64,000 nucleotides of DNA from Terribacillus aidingensis (lineage in GTDB: Bacteria; Bacillota; Bacilli; Bacillales; Amphibacillaceae), in assembly GCF_900215625.1 (NCBI RefSeq), contig NZ_OBEK01000006.1, positions 62,001 through 126,000 of the forward strand, in the 5' to 3' direction. The position numbers were made by a program, and so were the translations under genes. Positions 1 to 7,923 of the stretch are shown one piece after another. Each line of letters starts with the position of its first letter. The first letter of the stretch is position 1. The notes beneath the pieces were generated by a model. It was not told the DNA's origin, searched no databases, and saw only the letters and a program-made list of their open reading frames with translations.

Positions 1-6
1 CTGCAT

Positions 7-37
7 AAAAAAAGTCTCCCTGAGAGGACAGGGAGAC
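7..37 (-). terminator. Intrinsic terminator of the SAM riboswitch leader
   Basis: A perfect 9-bp stem (GTCTCCCTG / CAGGGAGAC) is followed on the minus strand by seven T residues. It directly follows the SAM-I aptamer and is its expression platform. Confidence 0.92.
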
Positions 38-56
38 GTAGAATCCGTACTGTGTC

Positions 57-151
57 TTCTCATCTGCAGGAATTAGCACCTTTACAAGTCATATAAACTT
101 GCAGGTTGCCGGGCATCGTCGGGCCAGTCCCTCCGCCGCTCTTGATAAGAA
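57..151 (-). promoter_or_regulatory. SAM-I (S-box) riboswitch aptamer
   Basis: Read on the minus strand this stretch opens with CTTATCAAGAG, continues with GGAGGGACTGGCCC and a GCCCGGCAACC segment, and closes with a GATGAG strand that can pair with CTTATC as P1. This is the conserved core of the S-adenosylmethionine riboswitch. It is followed by a terminator at 7-37, so it should switch transcription off when SAM is plentiful. The regulated gene, presumably for methionine or cysteine synthesis or uptake, lies beyond the left edge of the window. Confidence 0.95.
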
Positions 152-175
152 ATTTGTATTGGTATGTTATGGAGA

Positions 176-204
176 ATTTTAACATTGTGTCATGAGTGAG
201 TCAA
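176..204 (-). promoter_or_regulatory. Sigma-A promoter of the SAM riboswitch transcript
   Basis: On the minus strand, TTGACT (199-204) and TAAAAT (176-181) are separated by 17 bp. The predicted start falls about 15-20 nt before the aptamer. This is a close match to the vegetative consensus. Confidence 0.8.
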
Positions 205-222
205 CAGAAAATTCTAATATTA

Positions 223-1230
223 CTATCCAACAAGACTATCGTAAAGAGAGCGTGCTCGATTGATATCGTCTACGCCATGAATAATTGCCCGCCCGTCAGC
301 AAACAGCACAATTCGATGCCCTCTGTGATGAAATGCCAGTAAATATTCATTTGCTGTTACGTGTTCCACTGCAGAAACCCATTGTTTGGATAAAGCAGTT
401 AAATCAAGCGATTTTTTCGATCCCGGCCGTATGTGGACAGCTTCTCTGCCACAAAGCATATCAAGCTTCGTTTGCGAGATTCCATTTAAGTACGGGCGCT
501 CGGCATAGGTACTGCAGCTTCGACAGCTCGGATCCTGAAGACGTTGTACATTCACCGTTGTATAATCTCCTGTCCATATATCAAATGCGCGCAGTTCAGG
601 TGTTACTTCTTGATGGCATAAAATTTTTAATGCCTGCGTCACTTGCATTGCTGCCACCCATTGCACGATCGGGCTGATAATACCGGCTGTATCACATGTT
701 TCACTTTGCTGCGGAAGCTGTTCGAGAAGGCAATGCAAACATGGCGCTTCCTTCGAAACAACGGGATATGTTACCCCATAGCTGCCTACACAAGCACCAT
801 AAATATATGGTATACCGTGCTTCGTGGCTGCATCGTTAACAATGAACCTCGTTTCAAAATTGTCCGTCGCATCTAAGATGACATGTGCTCCCTCTACTAG
901 TTGTTCAATATTATGATGATCGATATTTTCAATCACTGCATGCAGCTTTACGTGCTGATTAATTGCTTGCAACCGCTCCGCTGCTGCTAGCGCTTTTGGT
1001 AAATATGCAGCAGCATCTTCTTCGGTATAAAGCTGCTGACGCTGCAGGTTATGCAGCTCCACATAATCTCGATCGATAAGCACGAGCTCCCCGATTCCCG
1101 CCCGCACAAGCATCTCTGCAGAAGCTGAACCTAAAGCACCCATCCCGATTAAGACAATTTTACTGCCTTCTACCTGCATCTGGCCTTCTTTACCGATAAA
1201 CAGTTCCTGTTTACGATAACGATCTTGCAT
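223..1230 (-). CDS. thiF: ThiF/MoeB-family adenylyltransferase for sulfur-carrier ThiS
   Basis: This protein activates the C-terminal glycine of ThiS as an acyl-adenylate so that sulfur can be loaded for thiazole synthesis. At 335 aa it has the E1-like architecture: an ATP-binding GMGALG at residues 29-34, followed by an IDRD segment and two CxxC pairs (CLHC and CRSC) that normally bind structural zinc. It is the last gene of tenI-thiO-thiS-thiG-thiF and abuts thiG end to start. No thiD or tenA follows, unlike the longer Bacillus subtilis operon. The C-terminal part (about residues 245-335) lies beyond the core E1 fold. Function rests on family motifs plus operon context. Confidence 0.93.
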   Translation of the reverse strand: MQDRYRKQELFIGKEGQMQVEGSKIVLIGMGALGSASAEMLVRAGIGELVLIDRDYVELHNLQRQQLYTEEDAAAYLPKALAAAERLQAINQHVKLHAVIENIDHHNIEQLVEGAHVILDATDNFETRFIVNDAATKHGIPYIYGACVGSYGVTYPVVSKEAPCLHCLLEQLPQQSETCDTAGIISPIVQWVAAMQVTQALKILCHQEVTPELRAFDIWTGDYTTVNVQRLQDPSCRSCSTYAERPYLNGISQTKLDMLCGREAVHIRPGSKKSLDLTALSKQWVSAVEHVTANEYLLAFHHRGHRIVLFADGRAIIHGVDDINRARSLYDSLVG

Positions 1231-1994
1231 TAAGTAAACAACCCTTCACCCGGACTGCTGGCTTCCGCGTAATTTTTCTCTGGAATTCTTCCTGCCTCAA
1301 AACCTAATCTGCCAGCTTCAATTGCTAGTTTCATAGCATGCGCCATCCGTACAGGATCGGCAGCCCCAGAGACCGCTGTGTTTAGCAGCACACCGTCAGC
1401 TCCAAGCTCCATCGCATACGCTGCATCCTTCGGTGAACCAATGCCTGCATCAACAATAACTGGTACATTACTTTGTTCAATGATGACACGTAAATTAAAA
1501 GGATTTATAATGCCTTTTCCTGAACCGATAGGTGATGCTCCCGGCATAATAGCGTGCACGCCCAAATCCACGAGACGCTTGGCTAATACAACGTCATCTG
1601 ACGTATAAGGCAGCACTATGAATCCCTCATCTAACAGTATTTCAGCTGCACGTAATGTTTCAACTGGGTCTGGAAGCAATGTCTTATTACAGCCAATCAC
1701 TTCTACCTTCACCATGTCACATAATCCAGAAGCTTTAGCCAGCTTGGCAATACGGACAGCCTCTTCTGCTGTCTTTGCGCCTGCTGTGTTTGGCAGTAAT
1801 GAGTACCGATTCAAATCCAGCTGTTCCAGAAGATTCGGCTGTGATGCCTCAAAGATATCCATCCTCCGCACAGCGAATGTCAGTATTTCTGCATCCGATA
1901 TATTTACTGCTTCCTTCTGCTCTTCAAAAGACGGGTACTTGCCTGTTCCTAATAGCAAGCGGGATGTAAATGACTTATCTGCAATTTGCAACAT
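1230..1994 (-). CDS. thiG: Thiazole synthase ThiG
   Basis: ThiG condenses 1-deoxy-D-xylulose 5-phosphate, dehydroglycine and ThiS thiocarboxylate into the thiazole phosphate moiety of thiamine. The 254-aa length is normal for the family. The Schiff-base lysine is K96 in the segment MVKVEVIG, and the phosphate-binding loops of the TIM barrel ([28 protein letters not shown]) are intact. Three nucleotides separate it from thiS. It is co-transcribed under the TPP riboswitch at 4030-4124. Confidence 0.97.
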   Translation of the reverse strand: MLQIADKSFTSRLLLGTGKYPSFEEQKEAVNISDAEILTFAVRRMDIFEASQPNLLEQLDLNRYSLLPNTAGAKTAEEAVRIAKLAKASGLCDMVKVEVIGCNKTLLPDPVETLRAAEILLDEGFIVLPYTSDDVVLAKRLVDLGVHAIMPGASPIGSGKGIINPFNLRVIIEQSNVPVIVDAGIGSPKDAAYAMELGADGVLLNTAVSGAADPVRMAHAMKLAIEAGRLGFEAGRIPEKNYAEASSPGEGLFT

Positions 1995-1997
1995 GTT

Positions 1998-2201
1998 TCA
2001 TCCTCCTCCTACGAAATGGATTAATTCTACTTGATCGCCATCTTTTATCGGCTGGTCTGTATAAGCAGCCTTATTGATAACCTCTTTGTTCAACTCCACA
2101 ATTACAATTCTGTTTTCTAAGGAAAGTGACGCTAACAGCTGTGCAATTGTTTTAATCTCGCCAGATAATTCCTGCTGTCTGCCATTTAGTTGAATTGTCA
2201 C
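1998..2201 (-). CDS. thiS: Sulfur carrier protein ThiS
   Basis: This is a 67-aa ubiquitin-fold protein that carries sulfur as a C-terminal thiocarboxylate. It ends in VGGG, keeping the Gly-Gly terminus needed for adenylation by ThiF. The start overlaps the end of thiO by 4 nt (ATGA type), so translation is probably coupled. Size, terminus and position between thiO and thiG make the call secure. Confidence 0.96.
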   Translation of the reverse strand: MTIQLNGRQQELSGEIKTIAQLLASLSLENRIVIVELNKEVINKAAYTDQPIKDGDQVELIHFVGGG

Positions 2202-3316
2202 AACAATACCTCCTCATTGGAATATGGCCGGTCTACTCGAAACGCTTCCTTCCATTCCTCCGAAACATCATTGCCGCTTAGCAAGTCGGCAATCATTTTC
2301 CCAGTAGCTGGTGCAAGCAGGATACCATTGCGCTGATGTCCAGCTGCAATAAACAACCCTTTCATTTCCGGGTGTTCCCCGATTAGCGGCTTCCCATCGA
2401 ATGTCTGTGGCCGGAGCCCAGCCCAGCTTCTGCGAAAAGGCATCTCATCAATGCCTGGAAGCATCTGTCTCGCCTTTTCCATAACTGTCTGAATACCGCC
2501 AAGTGTCGGCTCGGTGGTCCAATCATTCTCAACCTTTGTCGCTCCGATGATTAATTCGTTGTTGTTCCGAGGAACAATGTAATGCTGATCATGGAATAAG
2601 CTGCATCTAAGGGGCGCCTGTGTATTGGTAACAGCTATACACTCTCCCTTTACGGGAAAGATTGATGACCCCAAGCCTGTTTGCTCCAAGATAGAATTAC
2701 TCCAAACGCCACTGGCAATAACAACTCGCTCTGCCTGCCATTTCCCCTTGGAAGTCTGTAACTGGTAGTGCCCGGCTTCCTTCCCTATTTTCTCAACGCG
2801 AGTATACGTATGGATTTCTGCACCGAGTACTTGCGCTGCAGAACGAAATCCGTTGCAGGCAATTGCAGGCGTGACATGCACATCTTCTTCCATATGAACA
2901 GCACCCAGAACGGACTCTGCTAATCCAGGCGTTTTATCTGTTAAAGATGCGTGATCCAGCCACGTTACACCTTCTAAGGAACACAATTCTAACAGTCTCG
3001 CTCTTTCTTCTTCTTTAAAGACAAGTTTTAACAATCCACCAGTACGACGCTCTATATCTATCCCTGTTAAAGAGCGAATCGCTGCTTCTGCTTCTTCGTA
3101 TAACTTCTGACTTGAGCGGGCAAATGGATAAAGCGAAGTACCGAATTCCTTGTATTCCGAATGAGCGCCAAGCATACCAGCAGCTGCCTGCGTGGAACCT
3201 GACCCAACTTCACCTGCTTCAAGCACATCAACCTGGAAACCTGCTTTCGCCAAATAATAAGCGATTGCACTGCCGATGATGCCTCCTCCAACGACTGCTA
3301 TTTCAGATTGCTTCAA
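2198..3316 (-). CDS. thiO: Glycine oxidase ThiO
   Basis: This FAD-dependent DAO-family enzyme oxidises glycine to dehydroglycine for ThiG. The 372-aa protein starts with a Rossmann GGGIIGSAIAYYL motif (residues 10-22), followed by a GSGSTQAAAGML stretch typical of ThiO. The C-terminal AAGHQRNGILLAPATGK segment is the conserved end of the FAD-binding fold. It overlaps the end of tenI by 14 nt and thiS by 4 nt, consistent with a tightly packed thi operon. Confidence 0.95.
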   Translation of the reverse strand: MKQSEIAVVGGGIIGSAIAYYLAKAGFQVDVLEAGEVGSGSTQAAAGMLGAHSEYKEFGTSLYPFARSSQKLYEEAEAAIRSLTGIDIERRTGGLLKLVFKEEERARLLELCSLEGVTWLDHASLTDKTPGLAESVLGAVHMEEDVHVTPAIACNGFRSAAQVLGAEIHTYTRVEKIGKEAGHYQLQTSKGKWQAERVVIASGVWSNSILEQTGLGSSIFPVKGECIAVTNTQAPLRCSLFHDQHYIVPRNNNELIIGATKVENDWTTEPTLGGIQTVMEKARQMLPGIDEMPFRRSWAGLRPQTFDGKPLIGEHPEMKGLFIAAGHQRNGILLAPATGKMIADLLSGNDVSEEWKEAFRVDRPYSNEEVLL

Positions 3317-3917
3317 GACGCAAACACTCCTCTTTTAGTTTCTTTGCAGCCTCTACTGGTTCTTTTGCTGAAAAAATACCACTCATAACAGCAGCTCCGT
3401 CTAGTTCAAGCGCTTTCAATTTTGCTAGCCGATCAATGGTAATTCCTCCAATTCCAAACAACGGAATGCTGATGCGCCGCCGAATCTCAGCTAAATTGGA
3501 TAGTGGCTGCGGAGCTTTGCCTTTTTTACTGGCTGTCGGAAAACAATGTCCGTATAAGCTATATGCTGCTCCAGCCGCCTCCGCCTGAACAGCTTCTTCA
3601 AGTGAATGAACTGGCGTGCCGAACTGTAAATCAGGATACTGTTTTTGTAACTCTATTAGAGGAAGACCGCGTCCTGGTATATGTGCCTGTTGCAAACCAA
3701 GCAGCAACGTCACATCCACCCGATCATTGATCCATAACTTGCGCCCCGGCACTCCTTCTTTAACTAACTCTCTGCATAGCTGATAAATCACGCCCGCAGG
3801 TTTATTTTTCTCCCGAATCTGTACATAATCGACATACGGGTGCACCTTTAACAAAATACGAAGCAAGTCAGCTGTGTCGTGCGCACCATCCGTTACTGCC
3901 ATCAGTTTGATTATCAT
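3303..3917 (-). CDS. tenI: Thiazole tautomerase TenI
   Basis: TenI aromatises the thiazole product of ThiG. It has the ThiE-like TIM-barrel sequence (VQIREKN near residue 35, a FGTPVHSLEEA segment, and GIGGI in the C-terminal half), but the next gene being thiO supports TenI rather than thiamine-phosphate synthase. The frame stays open upstream to 4013, but that extension crosses the riboswitch terminator and cannot be translated from the regulated mRNA. The first in-frame ATG after the AAGGAG at 3920-3925 is at 3917. Its spacing is tight (2 nt), so a start at the next ATG, five codons in, is possible. Confidence 0.88.
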   Translation of the reverse strand: MIIKLMAVTDGAHDTADLLRILLKVHPYVDYVQIREKNKPAGVIYQLCRELVKEGVPGRKLWINDRVDVTLLLGLQQAHIPGRGLPLIELQKQYPDLQFGTPVHSLEEAVQAEAAGAAYSLYGHCFPTASKKGKAPQPLSNLAEIRRRISIPLFGIGGITIDRLAKLKALELDGAAVMSGIFSAKEPVEAAKKLKEECLRLEAI

Positions 3918-3948
3918 CACTCCTTGCATAGGAACAGGCCGGAAGCAC

Positions 3949-3976
3949 AAAAAACCACTTTCCCGAAGGAAAGTGG
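3949..3976 (-). terminator. Attenuator terminator of the thi operon
   Basis: A 9-bp stem (CCACTTTCC / GGAAAGTGG) with a four-base loop runs into six T residues on the minus strand, between the TPP aptamer and tenI. It is the expression platform that stops transcription when thiamine pyrophosphate is bound. Confidence 0.92.
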
Positions 3977-4029
3977 TGTATGATCTGCGAATAAGTACAT
4001 ACAAAAAAAGCATGTAAACTCGAGCGTCT

Positions 4030-4124
4030 ACACTTTCCTACGCAGGTCCGAACCTGTTCAGGTTATGAGGGTTTAAAGAGTCACTACTCTTATTCTCAGC
4101 CCTTATGAAGGGATCCCCTAGTGT
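4030..4124 (-). promoter_or_regulatory. TPP (THI-box) riboswitch
   Basis: On the minus strand the hallmark elements appear in order: AGGGGATCCC, GGGCTGAGAATAAG, AACCCTCATAACCTGA and GCGTAGGAAAGTG, closed by an ACACT / AGTGT P1 stem. This is the thiamine pyrophosphate aptamer. The downstream terminator at 3949-3976 and tenI-thiOSGF make it a transcriptional off-switch for the operon. Confidence 0.97.
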
Positions 4125-4145
4125 GAAATCTATGAACTTATCCAC

Positions 4146-4173
4146 ATCGTAACATAAATAGCATAATATGCAA
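4146..4173 (-). promoter_or_regulatory. Predicted promoter of the thi operon
   Basis: On the minus strand TTGCAT (4168-4173) lies 16 bp from TACGAT (4146-4151), and the -10 is preceded by TGT (extended -10). The predicted start is just ahead of the TPP aptamer. Confidence 0.6.
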
Positions 4174-4221
4174 GATGTTTAATTGAATGACAGCGTCCAA
4201 TTAGTCTTTCTAATGGGTGTC

Positions 4222-5004
4222 TTAGTACTTATAAGACTGCCCGCCATCAATCGGAATAACAGTTGCATTAATGAAGTCTGCCTGATCAGAAAGAAGAAAG
4301 GCAACTAGATAACCTACTTCTTCGGGCTTTCCGAAGCGTTTCATCGGGTTAACACTGACAAACTCTTTTCCTGCTTCTTCCCAGTTATCTCCGCCAAGCT
4401 GACGCAAAGATCCTTCAACCATTGGTGTCATGATCGCACCTGGCGCAATTGCTTTAATACTGACACCGAACTGACCGTATTCAATACCGGAGTTACGTGT
4501 CAAACCAACAACACCATGCTTGCTAGCCGCATAACCAGACTGGTTGCCGACACCGCGAATTCCGCCAACAGAAGCAGTATTAACAACAGAACCATAGCCT
4601 TGTTCCTTCATCACTTTTAAAACATGCCGCATACCATAGAAGACGCCATTCAAGTTGATGTTTACAACACGATCGAACTCCTCTGCACCATATTCTTCTG
4701 TTAAATTCTGCTTTCCTTCTACACCCGCATTATTAAAGAAGCTGTCAATCTTGCCAAAATGGTCTACCGTTTGCTTTACGTAAGCCTCAACTTCTGACTC
4801 ATTCGCACAGTTCGCCTCAATTATGATGACTTCTGCCTCAGGCACTGCTGCCAAAATAGCTAGCTTCGTTTCTACCATACCTTCTTTATTCAAGTCAACA
4901 AGTGAAAGCTTTGCTCCTTCTTTCGCTACCTGCACTGCCGCCGCACGACCTAATCCAGACCCTCCACCTGTTATTAAAACAACTTTCTCTTCAAAACGCT
5001 TCAT
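4222..5004 (-). CDS. Short-chain dehydrogenase/reductase (SDR)
   Basis: This is a 260-aa classical SDR, an NAD(P)-dependent oxidoreductase of unknown substrate. The cofactor loop TGGGSGLG is at residues 12-19, NNAG at 91-94, the catalytic Ser at about 145, and Tyr158/Lys162 in YAASK; the C-terminal IDGG motif is present. The upstream gene at 5028-5786 is a clear paralogue with the same layout. Only 23 nt separate them and both read the same way, so they likely arose by tandem duplication and are co-transcribed. The residues seen do not identify the substrate. Confidence 0.9.
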   Translation of the reverse strand: MKRFEEKVVLITGGGSGLGRAAAVQVAKEGAKLSLVDLNKEGMVETKLAILAAVPEAEVIIIEANCANESEVEAYVKQTVDHFGKIDSFFNNAGVEGKQNLTEEYGAEEFDRVVNINLNGVFYGMRHVLKVMKEQGYGSVVNTASVGGIRGVGNQSGYAASKHGVVGLTRNSGIEYGQFGVSIKAIAPGAIMTPMVEGSLRQLGGDNWEEAGKEFVSVNPMKRFGKPEEVGYLVAFLLSDQADFINATVIPIDGGQSYKY

Positions 5005-5027
5005 GGAAATCTCTCCTTTTAAGGTTT

Positions 5028-5786
5028 TTATATTGCAGTAAATCCGCCATCAATTGGCACAACCACACCATTGATATAAGGTGCATTGCCTGTCAGTAAG
5101 AAAGTCACAAGCTCAGCCACTTCCTCCGGCTGACCAAGACGCTTCTGCGGAATAGGTTCTGTTGCATTTACAAATGCATCAGGATTTTTCTCCTTATATT
5201 CACGTACCATTGGTGTTTCTGTCGTACCAGGTGCAATTGCGTTCACTACAATACCTTGTGCCGCATATTCCGCAGCCAATGTCTTTGTAATGCCTACCAT
5301 CGCATGCTTCGCCGCCGAATATGTACCAACAGTTGCCTGGCCAACTATACCTGCTGTGGAAGATGTATTAACAATGCGTCCTCCGCCATTGGCAAGCATC
5401 ACTTCCAACACATATTTCAAACCGTAAAGTGCACCATTAAGGTTAATACCAAGCACCATATCAATCTGTTCAATCGTATTATCTACAAACTTGACGCCAG
5501 GACCAGAAATCCCCGCATTATTGTAAAACATATCTATAGTTCCAAATTCCTCGACCGTTTTATCCACATAAGCTTTCACTTCTTCAGCTTTACTGACATC
5601 TGCTTTTACGAAAATTGCTCTTGTACCTAATTCTTCAACTAGATGGACCGTCTTCTGGCCAGCCTCCTCAGATATATCAACTACAACAATATGAACGCCT
5701 TCTTTGGCAAGCCTAAATGCTACAGCTTGTCCAAGTCCGCTACCGCCACCCGTAATGACAGCTACTCTCCTTTCACTCACTGGCAA
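5028..5786 (-). CDS. Short-chain dehydrogenase/reductase (SDR), paralogue
   Basis: This is a 252-aa classical SDR. It has TGGGSGLG at residues 12-19, NNAG at 89-92, the catalytic Tyr156 and Lys160 in YSAAK, and IDGG near the C-terminus. A good ribosome-binding site (GGAGGT) sits 8 nt before the ATG. It is the first gene of a two-gene unit with the SDR at 4222-5004. The promoter region carries paired TAGGT/ACCTA half-sites that suggest control by a dedicated repressor. The substrate is unknown. Confidence 0.9.
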   Translation of the reverse strand: MPVSERRVAVITGGGSGLGQAVAFRLAKEGVHIVVVDISEEAGQKTVHLVEELGTRAIFVKADVSKAEEVKAYVDKTVEEFGTIDMFYNNAGISGPGVKFVDNTIEQIDMVLGINLNGALYGLKYVLEVMLANGGGRIVNTSSTAGIVGQATVGTYSAAKHAMVGITKTLAAEYAAQGIVVNAIAPGTTETPMVREYKEKNPDAFVNATEPIPQKRLGQPEEVAELVTFLLTGNAPYINGVVVPIDGGFTAI

Positions 5787-5806
5787 GACACCTCCGCAAT
5801 AAGTAT

Positions 5807-5864
5807 TAGGTTAATTTACCTATCTCACCCCTAAATATTACACCTATTCTGAAAACTAGGTCAA
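5807..5864 (-). promoter_or_regulatory. Promoter of the SDR pair with TAGGT/ACCTA inverted repeats
   Basis: On the minus strand TTGACC (5859-5864) and TAATAT (5835-5840) are 18 bp apart. Two inverted repeats of the same half-site surround the start: ACCTA-N10-TAGGT at 5842-5861, within the promoter spacer and -35, and TAGGT-N6-ACCTA at 5807-5822, just downstream of the predicted start. This is a typical operator arrangement. The binding protein is not known. Confidence 0.55.
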
Positions 5865-5869
5865 ATTAT

Positions 5870-6128
5870 ATGTACTTATTATTCAGTCCTACCTGAGAAT
5901 GTAATATTTTATACAAAGGTTAAAGTGTGAATAGTTTGAAATAAATTGAGGTAATGCGCAAGTGGGTCGGGGTAGCGGATGTGGCCAGCAGTCTCATTGT
6001 CTATACTGTCGACCCTATTTCAAAGCTGCGTTTCATGGTGAAGGTCTTGTTTAGCTGATGGCTGCTGAATGGTTATACTTTCAAAGTTTTTTTCATATAA
6101 CTGCTTACCATAGGCTTTCCTCCTGCGT
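5870..6128. other. Intergenic stretch without a supported gene
   Basis: Between the SDR promoter and the broken Nudix gene no start codon with a ribosome-binding site leads into a sizeable frame. A minus-strand frame of about 40 codons without an initiation codon is open across 6020-6140. It could be a remnant of a gene or chance. No repeats, hairpins or RNA motifs stand out. Confidence 0.3.
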
Positions 6129-6599
6129 TTAGCTTTCCTTAAAAATCAGGTGCTCCGGTGCTGCGGGCAAATGCAGCAGTTTTTCTTGCAAGAAAGCTGG
6201 TTTCAGTGTTAATTCTTTCATTCTCTCAAAAGTAATCCATCCATATTGGAACGCTTCCGCTTGTAACGAAACAACTTCAGCAATCTCTCTAAACTTGTCT
6301 TCTACATCATGTATCAAATATATAAAGCTAAACTCATGATACAGGCGTGACTTGTATGTAAAGAAGTTTTCTACCGTCCAAAGCAGCCGTTCTGCCTTAA
6401 CGGTAATGCCCAATTCCTCTTCAAATTCTCGCTCAACTGCCTGTGCAGAGTCTTCCCCAAGCTGGATACGTCCTCCAATCAGCGTCCAGAAAGAGTCTTA
6501 CTTATTTTTATGCAGCAATATATGATTATCTTTCACGATAATGCCTGCTGTCCGGCAGTTTAACGTTTGTTCTCCTAATTCTATCGTTAGATCCTGCAT
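6129..6599 (-). pseudogene. Nudix hydrolase interrupted by an in-frame TAA
   Basis: Reading from the ATG at 6599 gives 33 codons starting MQDLTIELGEQTL, then a TAA stop at 6498-6500. After it, the same frame continues with DSFWTLIGGRIQLGEDSAQA and a perfect Nudix box (G-x5-E-x7-REFEEELGI) to the stop at 6129. The stop falls just where family members have a short loop before the conserved W-L-GG segment, so a single nonsense change explains it. The catalytic box lies downstream of the stop, so no active enzyme is made unless the stop is read through. It may be a recent inactivation or a sequencing error. It ends 5 nt from the serine hydrolase gene. Confidence 0.85.
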
Positions 6600-6604
6600 G
6601 TATG

Positions 6605-7618
6605 TTACCCCCAATGTTTTTCTATATCCTGCACGATGTAATAAGGTCCTGAATCATGGTTGGATGATACAACTACTTTTTGCCCTGCCTCTGGATAATA
6701 AGCGCTGTGAAAACTTACTCCTGGGTCAAACCCAATCACATAATATTTCTTGATTTTATTGGCACTTTTTTTCATCCAAATACCATATCCATACGCGCTC
6801 TCTTTATCTACTTCCATATGAGGGTGCAGCAATTTTTCGGTAATCTCGGCAGCTAGCAGCTTATGCTGGAATAGTGCGTCCCAGAAACGTGCCATATCTA
6901 TCACACTTACATAAACGCCGCCATCTGCTCCGCCTTTTACAGGCAGCGCATAAATGTTAGACCGATAACCATCTTCCTCTTTTATATAACCTATCGCTGT
7001 GTTTCCTGGCAATTTATCAAAGGAAAAATAACCGGCATCCGTCATACCAGCTGAATCAAAGATGTGCTTTTGAACAAATGCTGCAAAAGAATCCCCTGAC
7101 AGCTCCTCCACTACTAAACCCAAAACAATAAAAGCCGCATTATTGTAATAAAACCGGTCACCAGGCAGGAATTTCATTGGCTTCTCTTGGAATAAAGACA
7201 AAAAATCTGAACCTGATCTCACGCGGTACATAGGCAGCTGCTCCCACAATGCCTCAAAATCATCCATCTCTTCCTCTTCAAAATAATCTGGCATACCAGA
7301 TGTATGTGTCAGCAGATGATGGATGGTAATATCTGAATGAAAATTAGGAAACTCCATTGCCAGACAATCTCTTAATCTTTTGCTGAATGTCAGTTTTCCT
7401 TGCTCCACTAACTTGGCAATTGCTACAGCTGTGAAAATCTTTGCACCTGAAGCAATACCAAAACGTGTATGTTCATCAAACAACAGCTTTTCTTGCTTAT
7501 TACGGTAACCGCTCTGGAAGAACCCCTGCTCATGTACACCCTCCACATAAGCAGCACCAGAGAAATCTACTTTCGCCGCTGTCTCCTTCAGCCAGTTCAT
7601 ATCTTTCATCCGCCTCAT
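6605..7618 (-). CDS. Serine hydrolase of the beta-lactamase / penicillin-binding-protein class C family
   Basis: This protein of about 337 aa has the active-site elements of class C beta-lactamase-like hydrolases: SGAK (SxxK nucleophile) near the N-terminus, YYNN as the YxN equivalent, and the THTSGMPDY segment common in this family. Such proteins are esterases or D-aminopeptidases of varied substrate. No signal peptide is visible, so it is probably cytoplasmic. The start is uncertain between ATGs at 7618 and 7609; an AAGGAAGGG lies just ahead of both. It reads into the Nudix pseudogene and may be co-transcribed with it. Confidence 0.85.
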   Translation of the reverse strand: MRRMKDMNWLKETAAKVDFSGAAYVEGVHEQGFFQSGYRNKQEKLLFDEHTRFGIASGAKIFTAVAIAKLVEQGKLTFSKRLRDCLAMEFPNFHSDITIHHLLTHTSGMPDYFEEEEMDDFEALWEQLPMYRVRSGSDFLSLFQEKPMKFLPGDRFYYNNAAFIVLGLVVEELSGDSFAAFVQKHIFDSAGMTDAGYFSFDKLPGNTAIGYIKEEDGYRSNIYALPVKGGADGGVYVSVIDMARFWDALFQHKLLAAEITEKLLHPHMEVDKESAYGYGIWMKKSANKIKKYYVIGFDPGVSFHSAYYPEAGQKVVVSSNHDSGPYYIVQDIEKHWG

Positions 7619-7881
7619 CCCTTCCTTGTAAATCAAACCTGAATAGTTTTCTTTAAAATATGGGGATTAAATTTATTCACAAACAATGCTTGTCACAACG
7701 ACTTTTAACTCTTTTTATCGTATCACAACCGGAAATATATGACATATATAAAATTATTGAATGACTGCTATATGCATATAGAATAACTTGCCTTTCACTA
7801 AAAGCTTATGATGATATTCTGTGATGATAATAGAAGTTAGAATTGAATTAGAACGATTAGATTTAAGACAACTTAAAAATT

Positions 7882-7914
7882 AAAAAAAGCGGACAAATTG
7901 CTTGTCCGCTTTTT
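7882..7914 (-). terminator. Terminator after the PbuE-like gene
   Basis: AGCGGACAA pairs with TTGTCCGCT around a 5-nt loop. T-runs on both sides would make it work in either direction. It follows the minus-strand transporter gene ending at 7924. Confidence 0.88.
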
Positions 7915-7923
7915 CATCATTTA

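Noticed and set aside
3918-4013. N-terminal extension of tenI upstream of the chosen start
   Set aside because: It runs through the riboswitch terminator hairpin at 3949-3976 and has no ribosome-binding site; the conserved TenI N-terminus begins at 3917.
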